A stretch of 64,000 nt of DNA from Qipengyuania_B thermophila (GCF_004153605.1 NZ_SDSI01000002.1:496001-560000), one strand, 5' to 3'. Counted from the first letter of the stretch, positions 8,566 to 17,427 are shown. The notes: generated by a model not told the origin, from the letters alone. Made by a program: numbers and translations.

Positions 8566-9924
8566 ATGAAAACGCCTTTCGCTCTCGCCTTGCTGCTGAC
8601 GACCTCCGCCGCCTTCGCGCAGGAGACGGACACCGCGTTCCCGGTGGCGGAGGACCGCCTGCGCGGGGATGTCGAAACGCTGGTCGCGTTCGGCACCCGT
8701 CACACCCTGTCCTCGCAGGACGACCCGCGCCGGGGCATCGGCGCCGCGGTCGACTGGTCGCTGGCGGAGATGCGCCGCATCGCCGCCGCCTGCGGCGGGT
8801 GCCTGGAGATCGTGGCGCCCGAGCAGACGCTCGAGGGCGCGCGCCTGCCCGGGCCGACGCGCATCCGCAACGCCGTCGCGATCCAGCGCGGCTTCGAGCG
8901 GCCCGACGAGGTGGTCATCGTGCAGGCGCACATCGACAGCCGGGTGTCGGACGTGATGAACGCCGACGCGGATGCGCCGGGCGCGAACGACAATGCGTCG
9001 GGCAGCGCGCTGGTTCTGGAGGCGGCGCGGGTGCTGTCGCAACGGCGCTACCCGGTCACCATCGTCTACGCCCTGCTGTCGGGCGAGGAACAGGGGCTGT
9101 ACGGCGGGCGGGTGCTCGCCGACACCGCCGCGAGCCGGGGATGGCAGGTCAAGGCGGTGCTCAACAACGACATCGTCGGGAACAGCTGCGGATCGGACGG
9201 GCTGTGCGATGCGGCGCATGTGCGGGTGTTTTCCGAAGGCCAGCGCGCCGATCTCAGCCCGGCGCTGAGAGCCGCGCAAAGACGCGACGGAGGCGAGAAC
9301 GACAGCCCGTCGCGCAACCTCTCCCGCTGGCTGGCGGAGCTTGCGGCAGAGGATGCAAGCGGTCTTGCCGTCCGGCAGATCTGGCGCACCGACCGGATGG
9401 GTCGGGGCGGCGACCAGATCCCGTTTCAGGAGCGCGGCATCCCGGCCATCCGCTTCTCCGTCGCGGTGGAGGACTACAACCACCAGCATCAGGATCTGCG
9501 CGTCGAAGAGGGCATCCGCTTCGGCGACACGGTCGAGGCGATGGACTTCGCCTACCTTGCGCGGGTGACGCGGCTCAATGTCCGGGCGCTCGACGCGCTC
9601 GCTCGGACACCGGCACCGCCAGCGCCGACGGCCACGGCGGCGGTGCAGACCTTCACCGCGCTGTCCTGGCAGCCGGTGCCGGGGGCGCGCAGCTACACCG
9701 TCTGGCAGCGGCGCACTGACGAGCCGAACTGGCCCCGGCAACCGGTGCGGGCGGGACTGACCGCGACGCAGCTCCGTCTCGACGGGGTGCGCGGGGACGA
9801 CTGGCTGTTCGGCGTCAGCGCGTGCGACGCGGCGGGCCAGTGCAGTCCGGTGGCCAGTGCCGTGCCCGCAGGGGCGTTCCGCCCGGCAGAAGCGCCCGGG
9901 CAGCCAAGAGCAGGAGAGCAGTGA
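8566..9924 (+). CDS. exported M28 family zinc aminopeptidase with C-terminal Ig/FN3-like domain
   Basis: 452 aa with a Sec signal peptide (MKTPFALALLLTTSAAFA, cleavage before QET). The M28 fold is shown by the ligand sequence VQAHIDSR (His/Asp), GANDNASGSA (bridging Asp), SGEEQGLYG (Glu pair), LNNDIVG and the final NHQHQD (His). These di-zinc peptidases remove N-terminal residues from peptides in the periplasm. Residues from about 355 on form a short fibronectin-III-like beta domain (FTALSWQPVPGARSYTVW) of the sort used for binding. The gene is followed within 2 nt by the DUF6152 gene, so co-transcription is likely. Start chosen at the signal peptide. Confidence 0.9.
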   Translation: MKTPFALALLLTTSAAFAQETDTAFPVAEDRLRGDVETLVAFGTRHTLSSQDDPRRGIGAAVDWSLAEMRRIAAACGGCLEIVAPEQTLEGARLPGPTRIRNAVAIQRGFERPDEVVIVQAHIDSRVSDVMNADADAPGANDNASGSALVLEAARVLSQRRYPVTIVYALLSGEEQGLYGGRVLADTAASRGWQVKAVLNNDIVGNSCGSDGLCDAAHVRVFSEGQRADLSPALRAAQRRDGGENDSPSRNLSRWLAELAAEDASGLAVRQIWRTDRMGRGGDQIPFQERGIPAIRFSVAVEDYNHQHQDLRVEEGIRFGDTVEAMDFAYLARVTRLNVRALDALARTPAPPAPTATAAVQTFTALSWQPVPGARSYTVWQRRTDEPNWPRQPVRAGLTATQLRLDGVRGDDWLFGVSACDAAGQCSPVASAVPAGAFRPAEAPGQPRAGEQ

Positions 9925-9925
9925 C

Positions 9926-10279
9926 ATGATGACGGCAAGATCCTGGCTTCTCGCGGCGGCCGCGGCCGCCCTTCCGGTGAGCGCGGCGGCGCATCACGGC
10001 TGGATCTCCTATGACGAGACGCAGCCGGTCACGCTGACGGGTCATCTGACCAGCGTCGAATGGAGCAATCCGCACGCCACGGCGACGATGGTGTGGCAGG
10101 GGCGGCAGTGGGACGTGATCCTCGCGCCCGTCTCGCGCATGACCGCGCGGGGGCTGGCGCTGCAGGACATCAACAACCGCCAGACGATCACCATCACCGG
10201 CTATGTGCGCCGCGACGGCACGCCGGAAATGCGGCTCGAGCGCGTGCGGGTCGGCGACCGGGTCGTCGAGCTGCGCTGA
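9926..10279 (+). CDS. DUF6152 family exported small protein
   Basis: 117 aa. A cleavable signal peptide (MMTARSWLLAAAAAALPVSAAA) is followed directly by HHGWISYDETQPV, then a small beta-rich domain with the conserved block VEWSNPHATATM. The His pair at the mature N terminus and the NPH motif are the family signature and could bind a metal, but no function is established. A clear SD (AGGAGAG, 9912-9918) precedes the ATG. It starts 2 nt after the M28 peptidase stop and ends 3 nt before the DUF6644 gene; these two families are commonly neighbours. Confidence 0.8.
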   Translation: MMTARSWLLAAAAAALPVSAAAHHGWISYDETQPVTLTGHLTSVEWSNPHATATMVWQGRQWDVILAPVSRMTARGLALQDINNRQTITITGYVRRDGTPEMRLERVRVGDRVVELR

Positions 10280-10282
10280 CGC

Positions 10283-10792
10283 GTGCAGGAGGGGCTGCTG
10301 GCGCTCGATGCCTGGCTCGGGCAGACGGGACTGAACGCATGGGTGCGCAGCAGCCCCCACATCTATCCGTGGGCCAATGTCCTTCATGTCCTGGGCGTGG
10401 CGCTGCTGGTTGGAGCCATCGGCATTCTCGACCTGCGCATTGCCGGCGCGTGGCGGCGCCTGCCGCTTGAGGCGCTTTCGGCGGCGCTGACGCCCCTTGC
10501 GGCCACGGGAGTGGCGGTGCAGGCCGCCTCGGGTCTGGTGCTGTTCGCGGCGGACGGTCAGGCGCTGGCGGCATCCGGCGTGTTCCATGCCAAGCTGGCG
10601 CTGATGGCCGCGGCGCTGCTCAACGCGGCACTGTTCCGGTGGCGCTGGCGCAGTCTCGCACACGCTTCACGCACGCGCGGAGAGGTCGTCGCCCGCGAGG
10701 AGCCGCCGGCCTCAGCACGCCTGCTCGCCCTTGCGTCGCTGGCCCTCTGGATTGCGGTGCTGATCCTCGGTCGCCTGATCGCCTACGCCTGA
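10283..10792 (+). CDS. DUF6644 family integral membrane protein
   Basis: 169 aa with about four membrane helices (regions 28-48, 62-82, 90-112 and 147-167). The N-terminal part has the DUF6644 pattern: an amphipathic start, SSPHIYPWANVLHVLGVALLVG, then DLRIAG at the end of the first helix. Conserved His residues inside the first and third helices (NVLHVLG, VFHAKLAL) recall haem-coordinating membrane proteins, but that is inference. GTG start 3 nt after the DUF6152 stop. Function unknown; the tight pairing with an exported His-rich partner suggests a two-component envelope module. Confidence 0.75.
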   Translation: MQEGLLALDAWLGQTGLNAWVRSSPHIYPWANVLHVLGVALLVGAIGILDLRIAGAWRRLPLEALSAALTPLAATGVAVQAASGLVLFAADGQALAASGVFHAKLALMAAALLNAALFRWRWRSLAHASRTRGEVVAREEPPASARLLALASLALWIAVLILGRLIAYA

Positions 10793-10834
10793 TGCGAGGT
10801 TGAGCATCGGCGGCCGAGGGGCCATAGCGGCACC

Positions 10835-13117
10835 ATGCCGCGCCACCGACCCGCCGGCTTGCCTTCGCGCGAGCAGATCCTCGAGTTCCTCCGGACCTCG
10901 CCACATCCGGCGGGCAAGCGCGAGATCGCCAAGGCCTTCGGGCTGAAGGGCGACGACAAGCTGCAGCTCAAGCGGCTGCTCAGGGACATGGCGGAGGAGG
11001 GGCTGATCGATGGCAACCGCACCGCGTTCCGGCGGGCGGGCGGGGTGCCGCGCGTCACCGTGCTCAGGATCGTCGACACCGACGAAGAGGGCTGGGTGGC
11101 CGTGCCGGACACATGGGAGAGCACCCATGACGGGGATCCTCCCCGAATCCGCATCGCGGAGCGTGGCACGGACAGCGGCAGGAAACGGGCATCGACCCCG
11201 CCCCTGAAACGGGGCGACCGGGTGCTTGCCCACACGGAGCAGAGCGGCAACACGGTCACCGCCCGGGTGATGAAGCGTCTGCCGCCGCGCGCAGAAGGGC
11301 TGATCGGCGTGGTGGAGACCGACAGCGCCGGGCGGCTGGTGCTGGCTCCGGTCAGCAAGCGGGTGCGTGACTCGGTGCCGATCGGCGATGCAGGCGGGGC
11401 GCGCGTGGGCGAGCTGGTGCTGGCGGAGCGCACGGGACGTTCCGCCCGGGGAGCCGCTCGGGTCGTCGAGGTGGTCGGCGATCCGCTCGCGCCGAACAGC
11501 TTTTCGCTCATCGCCATCGCCGAGCACGACATCCCGCACAGCTTTCCCCCGGCGGCACTGGCCGAGGCCGAGGCCGCCACCGTTCTTCCGCTGTGCGCGG
11601 ACGAGAGAGAGGACCTGCGCCATCTGCCGCTGGTCGCCATCGACCCGCGCGACGCGCGCGACCATGACGACGCGATCTGGGCCGAGGCCAAGGAGGATGG
11701 CGGCTTTCGCGCCGTGGTGGCGATTGCCGACGTGTCCTACTATGTCCGCCCCGGCGGCGCGCTCGACCGGGAAGCGCGGCGCCGGGGCAACAGCGTCTAT
11801 TTTCCCGACCGCGTCGTGCCGATGCTGCCCGAGGTGCTGTCGGCGGACGTGTGTTCGCTTGTCGAGGGCGAGGACCGGGCGGTCATGGCCTGCCATCTCG
11901 ACATCACCGCCGAGGGACGGATCGCCGCGTGGCGCTTCTCCCGCGGGCTAGCGCGGCTGGCGGCGAACATCGCCTACGAGGATGCGCAGGCCGCCATTGA
12001 TGCGGGCGCCGCGGGCGCGGAGCTGCGCGCCCTGTGGGCGTGCTGGCGGCTGCTGCACGCCGCGCGGGTGGCAAGAGGTCCGCTCGAGCTCGACCTTCCC
12101 GAGCGCCGGGTCGTGCTCGACGAGGGCGGCGGCATCGCGGACATCGTCACGCGGGAGCGGCTCGACGCGCATCAGGTGGTCGAGGATTTCATGATCGCCG
12201 CCAATGTCGCCGCCGCGCGGGCGCTTGAGGCGAAGACCTCGCCGGTGGTTTACCGCGTGCACGAGCCGCCGAGCCGGGAGAAGCTGCTGGCGCTGCGCGA
12301 GTTCCTGGCGACGCAGGGCCGGTCGCTGGCGCTCGGGCAGGTGGTCACGCCGGCGCTGTTCAACCGCATGCTCAAGGACATCGCGGACGACACCGAACGG
12401 GCGCTGGTCATGCAGGCCGTGCTCAGAAGCCAGACGCAGGCCTATTACGGCCCCGCCAATGCGGGCCATTTCGGCCTGTCGCTGGCTTCCTACGCGCATT
12501 TCACCTCGCCTATCCGCCGCTATGCCGACCTGCTGGTGCACCGGGCGCTGGTGGATGCCTACGGTCTCGAGCAGAGTGGCGCCGTCGCCGGCGTGCCGCA
12601 GGAGACGGGGCTGTCGGCGCGCGACCGGGCGAGCCTTGCCTCGGTGTCCGAGGCGATCAGCGCAACCGAGCGCCGGGCCATGGAGGCGGAACGCGACACC
12701 ATCGACCGTTACGTCGCCGCGTGGCTCGCGGGCCGGGTGGGGGAGGAGTTCGACACCCGCATCACCGGCGTGCAGTTCTTCGGCTTCTTCGCCACCATCA
12801 CCGGCGTCGGCGGGGACGGGCTGGTCCCGGTGTCCACCCTCGGGGACGAGTTCTACCGCTTCGACGAGGCGGCGCAGGCGCTCGTCGGCGCGGACAGCGG
12901 ACGGCGCTTCACCGTGGGCGACCGCCTCCGCCTGCGCCTCGTCGAAAGCAATCCGCTGACCGGGGGGCTGCGCTTCGCCTTGCCGGATGCGGAGACCGCG
13001 GACGCGGATGCGCCGCTGGCAGCGGCTCGATCGGGACAGGCGCGCAGAGGCGCGCGGCCCGAACGGCCACGACGCGGGCGGCCCGGCAACATCCGCCACC
13101 AGGGCCGCCGCCGCTAG
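10835..13117 (+). CDS. rnr: ribonuclease R
   Basis: 760 aa 3'-5' exoribonuclease that degrades structured RNA. Domains in order: N-terminal winged helix (PSREQILEFLRTSPHPAGKREIAKAF), cold-shock domains (about 75-225), the RNB catalytic domain with the metal-binding Asp cluster IDPRDARDHDDAIW (about 269-282) and the conserved HFTSPIRRYADLLVHR block, and a C-terminal S1 domain (about 640-715). An Arg/Gly-rich basic tail closes the protein. Length is typical for alphaproteobacterial RNase R. It stands alone, 42 nt downstream of the DUF6644 gene and convergent with the stress protein gene. Confidence 0.97.
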   Translation: MPRHRPAGLPSREQILEFLRTSPHPAGKREIAKAFGLKGDDKLQLKRLLRDMAEEGLIDGNRTAFRRAGGVPRVTVLRIVDTDEEGWVAVPDTWESTHDGDPPRIRIAERGTDSGRKRASTPPLKRGDRVLAHTEQSGNTVTARVMKRLPPRAEGLIGVVETDSAGRLVLAPVSKRVRDSVPIGDAGGARVGELVLAERTGRSARGAARVVEVVGDPLAPNSFSLIAIAEHDIPHSFPPAALAEAEAATVLPLCADEREDLRHLPLVAIDPRDARDHDDAIWAEAKEDGGFRAVVAIADVSYYVRPGGALDREARRRGNSVYFPDRVVPMLPEVLSADVCSLVEGEDRAVMACHLDITAEGRIAAWRFSRGLARLAANIAYEDAQAAIDAGAAGAELRALWACWRLLHAARVARGPLELDLPERRVVLDEGGGIADIVTRERLDAHQVVEDFMIAANVAAARALEAKTSPVVYRVHEPPSREKLLALREFLATQGRSLALGQVVTPALFNRMLKDIADDTERALVMQAVLRSQTQAYYGPANAGHFGLSLASYAHFTSPIRRYADLLVHRALVDAYGLEQSGAVAGVPQETGLSARDRASLASVSEAISATERRAMEAERDTIDRYVAAWLAGRVGEEFDTRITGVQFFGFFATITGVGGDGLVPVSTLGDEFYRFDEAAQALVGADSGRRFTVGDRLRLRLVESNPLTGGLRFALPDAETADADAPLAAARSGQARRGARPERPRRGRPGNIRHQGRRR

Positions 13118-13133
13118 CCGAAGCGGCGCCCGC

Positions 13134-13586
13134 TCAGGCGATCTCGTCGAGCGCCTCGTCCGTCATCCCGCCGGGGACGATGTAGAGGGGGCAGGGCAGC
13201 GTGCCGGCCACGGCCGAGAAGTGCGTCACCAGCGGACCCGGCCCTCCGGTCGCGGAGGCGGCCAGCACCAGCGCGGCAACGTTCGGGTACTCGTCCAGAT
13301 ACTCTCGGATGATCGCCTGCGGCTCGCCCTGGCGGACCGCGATGACCGGGCGGCGACCGGTCTCGGCGAAGATGTTGCCCGCCTCGCTCGCCGCCAGGAC
13401 CTCGGCCCGCTCGCGCGCTTCCTGCTCGATGGTCGCCTGCACCGCGCCGAAGGCGTTGAAGCCCTGCGGCGGCGCAAGGGCGAGGATGTGGACGAGCGAC
13501 TGGGTGCGCGCAGCCCTGCGGGCGGCAAAGCGCAGCGCCCGGCGCGCTTCGGCCGTCTCGTCCATCACCACCAGATACACGCGCAT
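13134..13586 (-). CDS. universal stress protein (UspA family)
   Basis: 150 aa, one Usp domain. The N-terminal strand MRVYLVVMDETAEARRALRFA matches the family start, followed by a HILALAPP strand and the C-terminal region NVAALVLAASATGGPGPLVTHF that aligns with the nucleotide-binding loop, although the G-x2-G-x9-G(S/T) pattern is loose, so ATP binding is uncertain. Ends with CPLYIVPGGM. Members accumulate in stress and stationary phase. Convergent with rnr (16 nt apart) and divergent from the E2 gene. Confidence 0.85.
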   Translation of the reverse strand: MRVYLVVMDETAEARRALRFAARRAARTQSLVHILALAPPQGFNAFGAVQATIEQEARERAEVLAASEAGNIFAETGRRPVIAVRQGEPQAIIREYLDEYPNVAALVLAASATGGPGPLVTHFSAVAGTLPCPLYIVPGGMTDEALDEIA

Positions 13587-13711
13587 CGATCAGCCCCCCG
13601 AACGCATCTGCTTACCGCCCGCCGACCGTCATGTGCAAGCACTTGCCGGTGACGCGGATATTGGTCACAGAGCATGCGTTCCTTCACCCAGCCGAGGATG
13701 CGCCGGTCGCC

Positions 13712-15061
13712 ATGCCCATAGCCATCAAGATGCCTGCCCTGTCGCCGACGATGGAGGAGGGCACGCTCGCCCGCTGGCTGATCGAGCCAGGGCAGACCGT
13801 TGCCGCCGGTGACGTCATGGCGGAGATCGAAACCGACAAGGCGACAATGGAGTTCGAAGCGGTGGACGAGGGCGTGGTGGCCAGCCTGCTGGTTCCCGCC
13901 GGAACCGAGGGCGTGAAGGTGGGGACGGTCATCGCCGTGCTCGCCGCGGAGGGTGAGGATCCGGCAGAGGCCGAACGCGCCCTGACTGCCGAGGCATCCG
14001 GGACGCAGCCCGCCGAGGGCGCCCCGACCGATGCGGCGGATCGGGGCGGCGGTTTGCCTCGCGCCGCAGAGCCGACGGGCGACGCGGCGACGGCAGTCTC
14101 ACCTCCGGCGTCGCCGGCGTCATCGGCGCAGCGGTCGCGGATCATCGCCTCGCCGCTCGCTCGCCGCATCGCCGAGCAGCAGGGGGTCGACCTCGCGCAG
14201 GTGAAGGGCACGGGGCCGGGCGGCCGCATCGTCAAGGCCGATGTCGAGGCCGCGCAAGGCGACGCGGCGGTGACGCCTGCGCCGGCGCAGCCCGCAACGC
14301 CACCGCCGCCCGAACCGGCGACCGCAAGGTCGCCCGCCGCCGCCCCGGATGCCGACGCGCGAGGCGGGGAGGCGCCGTTCGAGACGGTCAAGCTCAACAA
14401 CGTGCGCAAGGTCATCGCCCGGCGGCTGACCGAGGCGAAGCAGACGATCCCGCACATCTACCTGACGGTGGACGTGCGGCTCGACGCGTTGCTCGATCTG
14501 CGCGCGCAGCTCAACGCGTCGCTCGAGGCGGATGGCGTCAAGCTGTCGGTGAACGACCTGCTGATCAAGGCGCTCGCCCGCGCGCTCGCCCGCGTGCCCG
14601 CCTGCAATGTCAGCTTCCAGGGCGACGCGCTGCACCGCTACAGCCGGCAGGACATCTCGGTCGCGGTCGCCGCGCCATCCGGCCTCATCACCCCGATCAT
14701 CGTCGATGCGGGTCGCAAGGGGCTGGCGCAGATCTCGACCGAGATGAAGGAACTCGCCGCCAGGGCGAAGGACGGCAAGCTGCAGCCGCACGAATATCAG
14801 GGCGGCACCGCCTCGCTCTCGAACCTCGGCATGTTCGGCACCAAGCAGTTCGACGCGGTCATCAACCCGCCCCAGGCCATGATCCTCGCCGTCGGCGCGG
14901 GCGAGCAGCGCCCGTGGGTCATCGACGGCGCGCTCGGCGTGGCCACGGTGATGAGCGTGACGGGCAGCTTCGACCACCGCGCGATCGACGGCGCCGACGG
15001 AGCGCAGCTGCTTCAGGCGTTCCGGCAGCTGGTCGAGCAGCCGATGGGGTTGGTGGTTTGA
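13712..15061 (+). CDS. pdhC: pyruvate dehydrogenase complex E2, dihydrolipoyl acetyltransferase
   Basis: 449 aa. Transfers the acetyl group from lipoate to CoA and forms the core of the complex. Domains: one lipoyl domain at 1-80 with the lipoylated Lys43 in ETDKATM, a Pro/Ala linker, the peripheral-subunit-binding domain (about 143-182, RIIASPLARRIAEQQGV), a second linker, and the catalytic domain (about 220-449) ending in DHRAIDGADGA with active-site His422. The ATG before PIAIKMPALSPTM is clear. The E1 genes are not adjacent but about 31 kb away on the other strand; downstream come a thioesterase and E3. Confidence 0.96.
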   Translation: MPIAIKMPALSPTMEEGTLARWLIEPGQTVAAGDVMAEIETDKATMEFEAVDEGVVASLLVPAGTEGVKVGTVIAVLAAEGEDPAEAERALTAEASGTQPAEGAPTDAADRGGGLPRAAEPTGDAATAVSPPASPASSAQRSRIIASPLARRIAEQQGVDLAQVKGTGPGGRIVKADVEAAQGDAAVTPAPAQPATPPPPEPATARSPAAAPDADARGGEAPFETVKLNNVRKVIARRLTEAKQTIPHIYLTVDVRLDALLDLRAQLNASLEADGVKLSVNDLLIKALARALARVPACNVSFQGDALHRYSRQDISVAVAAPSGLITPIIVDAGRKGLAQISTEMKELAARAKDGKLQPHEYQGGTASLSNLGMFGTKQFDAVINPPQAMILAVGAGEQRPWVIDGALGVATVMSVTGSFDHRAIDGADGAQLLQAFRQLVEQPMGLVV

Positions 15062-15095
15062 CGGCGACACACACGCATCGCGAGACCGCTGCGAC

Positions 15096-15503
15096 ATGAC
15101 ACTTCGCGATCTCCTCATCCGCGTCACCGCCATGCCGGCGGACACCAACCCCTATGGCGGCGTGTTCGGCGGGTGGTTGATGAGCCAGATGGCGCTCGGC
15201 GCGGGGGCGCTGGCGAGCCGGGTGGGGCGTGGCAAGGCGGTGGTCGTCTCCGCCACCGACTTCGCCTTCCCCGGAGCGATGAAGGTCGGGGACGAGCTGA
15301 GCGTCTATTGCGACATCGTGGCGACCGGTACAACCTCCCTCACCATTGCCGCCGAGGCGATCGCCCGCGAACGGCATGGGGAAGCGACGACACGGGTGGC
15401 GAGCGGCGTCTTCAAGTTCGTGCTGCTCGACGAGGAGGACCGGCCGCGTGCCGTCCCTGTGTCGTTCGGGCATGCGCCGGAGACGGCGAACGAGGGCGGC
15501 TGA
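15096..15503 (+). CDS. acyl-CoA thioesterase, YciA-like hotdog
   Basis: 135 aa single hotdog-fold protein. The family signature NPYGGVFGGWLMSQMALGAG near residues 18-37 contains the Asn/Gly and catalytic-loop residues of the acyl-CoA hydrolase family, followed by the strand VVVSATDFAFPGAMKVGDEL. YciA-type enzymes hydrolyse short and medium acyl-CoAs. Inserted between pdhC and lpd (34 nt after pdhC), it could recycle CoA from acetyl-CoA or related esters, which is inference. Confidence 0.88.
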   Translation: MTLRDLLIRVTAMPADTNPYGGVFGGWLMSQMALGAGALASRVGRGKAVVVSATDFAFPGAMKVGDELSVYCDIVATGTTSLTIAAEAIARERHGEATTRVASGVFKFVLLDEEDRPRAVPVSFGHAPETANEGG

Positions 15504-15675
15504 TGCTGTCCTACACGGCGCATTCCATGGCAGGCGGGGACGATGACGAACGCCCCGCCGCGCCTCTGTTCCCCGCTTCGACCCGCCCCCGAAGCCGTCA
15601 TGCCATCTTTTGCCCAGGACCGTGTCACATCCGGTCCAAGTCTCCCGCCATTGGCTGAACACGCAGGAACTTCTC

Positions 15676-17088
15676 ATGGCTGAACCCTTCGATGTCATCG
15701 TCCTCGGCTCCGGCCCCGGCGGCTACGTCGCGGCGATCCGCGCGGCACAGCTGGGCCTCAAGACCGCCATCGTCGAGCGCGAGCTACTTGGAGGCGTGTG
15801 TCTCAACTGGGGCTGCATTCCGACCAAGGCGCTGCTCCGGTCGGCTGAGGTGCTGAACCTGATGCGCCACGCCAAGGACTTCGGCCTGTCGGTCGCCGGC
15901 GCGATCGAAGCTGATCTCGAGGCGGTGGTGAAGCGCAGCCGCGGCGTCGCGAAACAGCTCAACCAGGGCGTCGGGCACCTGATGAAGAAGAACGGCATTG
16001 CCGTATTCATGGGCGAGGGACGTCTCGAGGGGCCGGGCACCGTCAGGGTGACGGCCAAGGGCGAGGACAGCGTCCTCAACGCCGCTCACGTGATCGTCGC
16101 CACCGGCGCCCGCCCGCGCGATCTGCCTGCCGCGCCGCCCGACGGCCAGCGGATCTGGAACTACCGCCACGCCATGACCCCGCCGGAGATGCCTTCGCGG
16201 CTGCTGGTGATCGGCTCGGGCGCGATCGGGGTGGAGTTCGCCAGCTTCTACAACGACATGGGAGCAGAGGTGACGATCGTCGAAATGCTCGACCGCATCG
16301 CCCCGGTCGAGGACGACGACATCTCCGACTTCCTAGCCCAGGCGCTGACCCGGCAGGGCATCGTGATCGAGGCCGGCGCGAAGGTCGAGGCGATCGATGT
16401 GCGCGGCGACGGCGTCAGCGCCACCATCCGCGACAGTGCCGGCGACGCCCGGACGAGCGAGTGTAGCCACGTCATCACGGCCATCGGCATCGTGGCCAAC
16501 ACGCAGGGCATCGGCATCGACGATCTCGTCGACTTCGACGGCGGCTGCATCGCGATCGACCCCTATGGCCGCACCCGTACGCCCGGCCTGTGGGCGATCG
16601 GCGACTGCACACCCGGTCCCTGGCTGGCCCACAAGGCCAGTCACGAGGGCGTCACCGCCGCCGAGGCCATCGCGCAGGAGCTGGGCAGGTCGGGGGCGGA
16701 CCCCCATCCGCTGGACCGCTCCAACATTCCGGGCTGCACCTACTGCCACCCGCAGATCGCCGCAGTCGGCATGACCGAGCGGGCCGCGCGGGAGAGCGGT
16801 CGCGAAATCCGCGTCGGCAAGTTTCCCTTCATCGGCAATGGCAAGGCCATCGCGCTTGGCGAGCCGCAGGGGTTCGTCAAGACGATCTTCGACGCAGCCA
16901 ACGGCGAGCTGCTCGGGGCGCACATGATCGGCGCAGAGGTGACGGAGATGATCCAGGGCTTCGTCGTCGGGCGGCAGCTGGAAACCACCGAAACGGAACT
17001 GATGCAGGCGATCTTCCCCCACCCGACCATTTCGGAATCCATGCACGAGAGCGTGCTCGCCGCCTATGGCCGGGCGCTGCATATTTGA
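15676..17088 (+). CDS. lpdA: dihydrolipoyl dehydrogenase (E3)
   Basis: 470 aa FAD/NAD disulfide oxidoreductase that reoxidises dihydrolipoamide. FAD-binding motif VLGSGPGGYVAAIRAA near the N terminus; redox-active pair Cys42/Cys47 in GGVCLNWGCIPT; NAD-binding motif IGSGAIGVEFASFY; C-terminal dimer domain with the His-Glu pair in HPTISE (His449, Glu454). The ATG is placed at MAEPFDVIVLG; an in-frame ATG 66 nt upstream lacks homology support. A 172-nt gap separates it from the thioesterase gene and may hold its own promoter. Confidence 0.96.
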   Translation: MAEPFDVIVLGSGPGGYVAAIRAAQLGLKTAIVERELLGGVCLNWGCIPTKALLRSAEVLNLMRHAKDFGLSVAGAIEADLEAVVKRSRGVAKQLNQGVGHLMKKNGIAVFMGEGRLEGPGTVRVTAKGEDSVLNAAHVIVATGARPRDLPAAPPDGQRIWNYRHAMTPPEMPSRLLVIGSGAIGVEFASFYNDMGAEVTIVEMLDRIAPVEDDDISDFLAQALTRQGIVIEAGAKVEAIDVRGDGVSATIRDSAGDARTSECSHVITAIGIVANTQGIGIDDLVDFDGGCIAIDPYGRTRTPGLWAIGDCTPGPWLAHKASHEGVTAAEAIAQELGRSGADPHPLDRSNIPGCTYCHPQIAAVGMTERAARESGREIRVGKFPFIGNGKAIALGEPQGFVKTIFDAANGELLGAHMIGAEVTEMIQGFVVGRQLETTETELMQAIFPHPTISESMHESVLAAYGRALHI

Positions 17089-17130
17089 GCCGGGCCGAGT
17101 GCGGGTATCGGGATAAAGGGAGGCTCCTCA

Positions 17131-17156
17131 ACGTTTTCCTTGGTGAAGGAGAACGT
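17131..17156 (+). promoter_or_regulatory. hairpin sequestering the ribosome binding site of the 59-aa gene
   Basis: Bases 17131-17141 pair with 17146-17156 around a GGTG loop. All eleven pairs form in RNA, ten Watson-Crick and one G-U (17136/17151). The right arm contains the SD AAGGAG (17146-17151) of the gene starting at 17159, so the site is fully base-paired in this fold. This is the layout of RNA thermometers and other SD-occluding switches; a regulatory role is inference. Confidence 0.5.
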
Positions 17157-17158
17157 CG

Positions 17159-17338
17159 ATGGAATACGAGATCAAGGACGAGCCGCAGGGCCTGCCTGAG
17201 CGGCCCGAGGCCGAACGCGACGGCGGGGTGGCCGACAACCACTCCTCGCTGCAGAACCAATCCACGGTGACGCCGCAGGACTACACCAAGGAGTACCGCG
17301 ACCAGCAGGCGATCGGCGCGGGCAAGCAGCCCGGCTGA
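17159..17338 (+). CDS. small acidic hydrophilic protein, unknown
   Basis: 59 aa, starting MEYEIKDEPQGL and ending AIGAGKQPG. Very hydrophilic, rich in Glu, Asp, Gln and Pro, with no hydrophobic core or motif; it looks intrinsically disordered. Support for it being real: a strong SD (AAGGAG) eight nt before the ATG, GC-rich third positions like its neighbours, and a hairpin placed exactly over that SD. I do not recognise a family. Small hydrophilic proteins of this kind are often stress-induced in alphaproteobacteria, which would fit a switchable ribosome binding site, but that is a guess. Confidence 0.55.
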   Translation: MEYEIKDEPQGLPERPEAERDGGVADNHSSLQNQSTVTPQDYTKEYRDQQAIGAGKQPG

Positions 17339-17350
17339 CGCGGGACGGAC

Positions 17351-17367
17351 TGGCGGACAGGGTGGGA
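17351..17367 (+). repeat. attL-like duplicate of the tRNA-Ser 3' end
   Basis: Perfect 17-of-17 match to 17939-17955, covering the CCA end, the acceptor 3' strand and the start of the T-arm of tRNA-Ser. Identity stops at both edges, which is how att cores look. Confidence 0.7.
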
Positions 17368-17427
17368 GCCAAAATAGGCCCTAAGTAATTTATTTCATTG
17401 TAGGTCGCTCTGTCCGTTCAACCCTCA

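Noticed and set aside
15641..15661. GGACCG / CGGTCC inverted repeat upstream of lpd
   Set aside because: Six-bp stem with a nine-nt loop, no T-tract and no conserved context; too weak to call an operator or terminator.
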